From: UBA4285 sp050944355
Lineage (GTDB): Bacteria > Bacillota > Clostridia > Lachnospirales > Lachnospiraceae
DNA length: 64,000 bases
Assembly: GCA_050944355.1 (NCBI GenBank)
Contig: JBMNQX010000001.1
Coordinates: forward strand, 62,001-126,000
Reading direction: 5' to 3'
The notes beneath the pieces are model-generated. The model was not told the origin of the DNA. It searched no databases and worked only from the letters and a program-made list of their open reading frames with translations. Both the position numbers and the translations under genes were made by a program. How positions within the stretch are numbered: the stretch's first letter is position 1; each line of letters begins with the position of its first letter. Of this stretch, positions 62,895-64,000 are shown piece after piece.

Positions 62895-64000
62895 TGAGAG
62901 ACGGCGTTTTTGAATATGTGACCAATGCTGACGGCGTCACGCTCACGGATTTTACCCCGGAGCAGGACCCGCAGGGGGATCTGCTGCTTCCGGCTTCTCT
63001 CGGGGGAAAACCCGTGACCGAGATAGCGCCCGGGGCATTTTCCGCTCACGGCTCGGAGGTCACGAGACTTGTGGTTCCGGAAGGCGTCAGGCGGATCGAC
63101 AATAACGCCTTTTCCTGGATGCTGTTTCTGAAAGAGCTGGATCTGCCGGAAAGTCTCTTAAGTCTCGGGCGCGACTTCGCGTCCGGCACGTCTCTGCGGC
63201 AGCTGCGGATTCCGCAAAATGTCCGTGAGATCGAAGAGCCGGGATCGGCGGCGTTCAGCATGAAATTTGAGCCGGGCAATCCCGTCTGGTCATCCGACGG
63301 ATACGGCATTTTCAAAAAGAAAAGCGGCGATGTAATTCTTGCGGCTTCGGATCCAAATGTCTCTGTCCGCGTTTACCGGATTCCGGATGGCGTGACGGAA
63401 ATCGCACCGGACGCGTTTTCCGGGCGGGAGGATATTGAAGAACTGGAAATTCCCGCTTCTGTGCGGGAAATCGGAGAAGGGGCTTTTTCGAACGTCGATC
63501 ATATGTACTCGGACAAGAGCGGAATCCGAGAGGTGAGATTCCCCGGGGGAAACAGCTGGTTTCATGCCGAATCATCGTATCTCGCCCAGAAAGACCGGCT
63601 GATCCGATGGTTCGGAGATGAGAAGCACGTACAGGTTCCAGACGGCATCTCGGTCATCGCGTCCGAGTGTTTTTACCGCTGCCCGTCTGAGGAAATCATC
63701 CTGCCGCCTTCGGTCAAAACGATTCACAGGCGCGCTTTTGTTCTGTGCCTGGCGAGAAAAGTCACGATCGGAGCGGATCACCTGAGCATCCTTTTCCCGG
63801 AAGGCGGGACATATCTTCAGGAAAAGCTGATGGAAGGGTTCGGAAAGGACGGAAAGCGCTACAGTTTCGCTTATTACGACAAGAGTCTTTACACAGGGCT
63901 TCTGGATCTTGTAAAAGCGCAGATGCTGCTCGGGAGGCTCGCGATGCAGACGAATCCGGCAGCGGAACTGGATTCTCTTACGGCCCAGAAACTGAAAAGT
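62894..64000 (+). CDS. BspA-type leucine-rich-repeat protein (3' end outside window)
   Basis: An open frame of 369 codons starts at ATG 62894, overlapping the ATPase stop (ATGA-type), and runs off the window end. It contains repeated LRR_5 units: LPASLGGKPVTEIAPGAF, LVVPEGVRRIDNNAF, LDLPESLLSL, YRIPDGVTEIAPDAF, LEIPASVREIGEGAF, VQVPDGISVIASECF and IILPPSVKTIHRRAF. No signal peptide, so this copy of a usually surface-exposed repeat is probably cytoplasmic. The coupling to the ATPase gene makes it the likely third part of the VWA/MoxR unit. Confidence 0.88.
   Translation, partial: MRDGVFEYVTNADGVTLTDFTPEQDPQGDLLLPASLGGKPVTEIAPGAFSAHGSEVTRLVVPEGVRRIDNNAFSWMLFLKELDLPESLLSLGRDFASGTSLRQLRIPQNVREIEEPGSAAFSMKFEPGNPVWSSDGYGIFKKKSGDVILAASDPNVSVRVYRIPDGVTEIAPDAFSGREDIEELEIPASVREIGEGAFSNVDHMYSDKSGIREVRFPGGNSWFHAESSYLAQKDRLIRWFGDEKHVQVPDGISVIASECFYRCPSEEIILPPSVKTIHRRAFVLCLARKVTIGADHLSILFPEGGTYLQEKLMEGFGKDGKRYSFAYYDKSLYTGLLDLVKAQMLLGRLAMQTNPAAELDSLTAQKLKS

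Overview
The window looks like a chromosomal segment of an anaerobic, low-to-mid GC Clostridia bacterium, most likely of the Lachnospiraceae type. The grounds are the gene content: class III ribonucleotide reductase, an Rnf complex, NfnAB, hexameric glutamate dehydrogenase, a biotin-dependent Na+ decarboxylase complex, a Cmk-IspH fusion beside an S1-domain protein, and the XRE, Mbeg1-like and YhaO/YhaN-type genes. Start codons include GTG and TTG preceded by strong GGAGG sites. I see no phage, insertion sequence, CRISPR array or plasmid function; this is mostly core genome.

Layout. 1-8.8 kb: 3' end of an HtrA protease, a ClpX-type unfoldase, glutamate dehydrogenase, then a small acidic protein, a membrane TPR protein, a YigZ protein, an unknown alpha-helical protein and a GH28 polygalacturonase. 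8.8-11.1 kb (minus): TypA/BipA and an XRE regulator. 11.2-15.6 kb: a double-OB SSB-like protein, a lysine riboswitch with dapA-dapB, a GNAT protein (minus) and DegV. 15.6-22.6 kb: two identical tRNA-Gly genes, then a six-gene run (LarE-like, class II aldolase, Mbeg1-like hydrolase, membrane-anchored HAD phosphatase, YhaO, short YhaN). 22.5-25.7 kb: nrdD behind two NrdR-box-like sites, and a ComB-like phosphatase. 25.7-32.2 kb: a divergent hexuronate locus (lacI-uxaC on minus; uxaA-kdgA-kdgK on plus). 32.3-37.4 kb: a membrane protein with chitobiase-like repeats, NfnAB and thiamine pyrophosphokinase. 37.4-42.9 kb: a Na+-pumping decarboxylase operon with two carboxyltransferase genes. 43-53 kb: MATE exporter (minus), then ABC ATPase, giant FtsX permease, HI0933-type flavoprotein, Cmk-IspH and S1 protein. 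53-59.9 kb: YlmH-like S4 protein (minus), rnfCDGEAB, NusG-II protein and Gx transporter. 59.9-64 kb: a VWA-like protein, a MoxR-type AAA+ ATPase and a leucine-rich-repeat protein, overlapping or closely spaced and running off the window end.

How the genes work together. The GH28 enzyme and the uxaC/uxaA/kdgK/kdgA set outline galacturonate catabolism to pyruvate and glyceraldehyde-3-phosphate (tagaturonate reductase is not in the window), apparently controlled by the LacI-family protein and/or CcpA through TGTAAGCGCTTACA-like operators. Pyruvate/oxaloacetate metabolism is tied to a Na+ gradient by the decarboxylase complex; Rnf and NfnAB balance ferredoxin, NADH and NADPH, which glutamate dehydrogenase can draw on. 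The most novel-looking unit is the terminal VWA/MoxR/LRR triad, followed by the two-carboxyltransferase Na+ pump operon, the KDPG aldolase-VOC fusion and the Cys-rich membrane-anchored HAD phosphatase.
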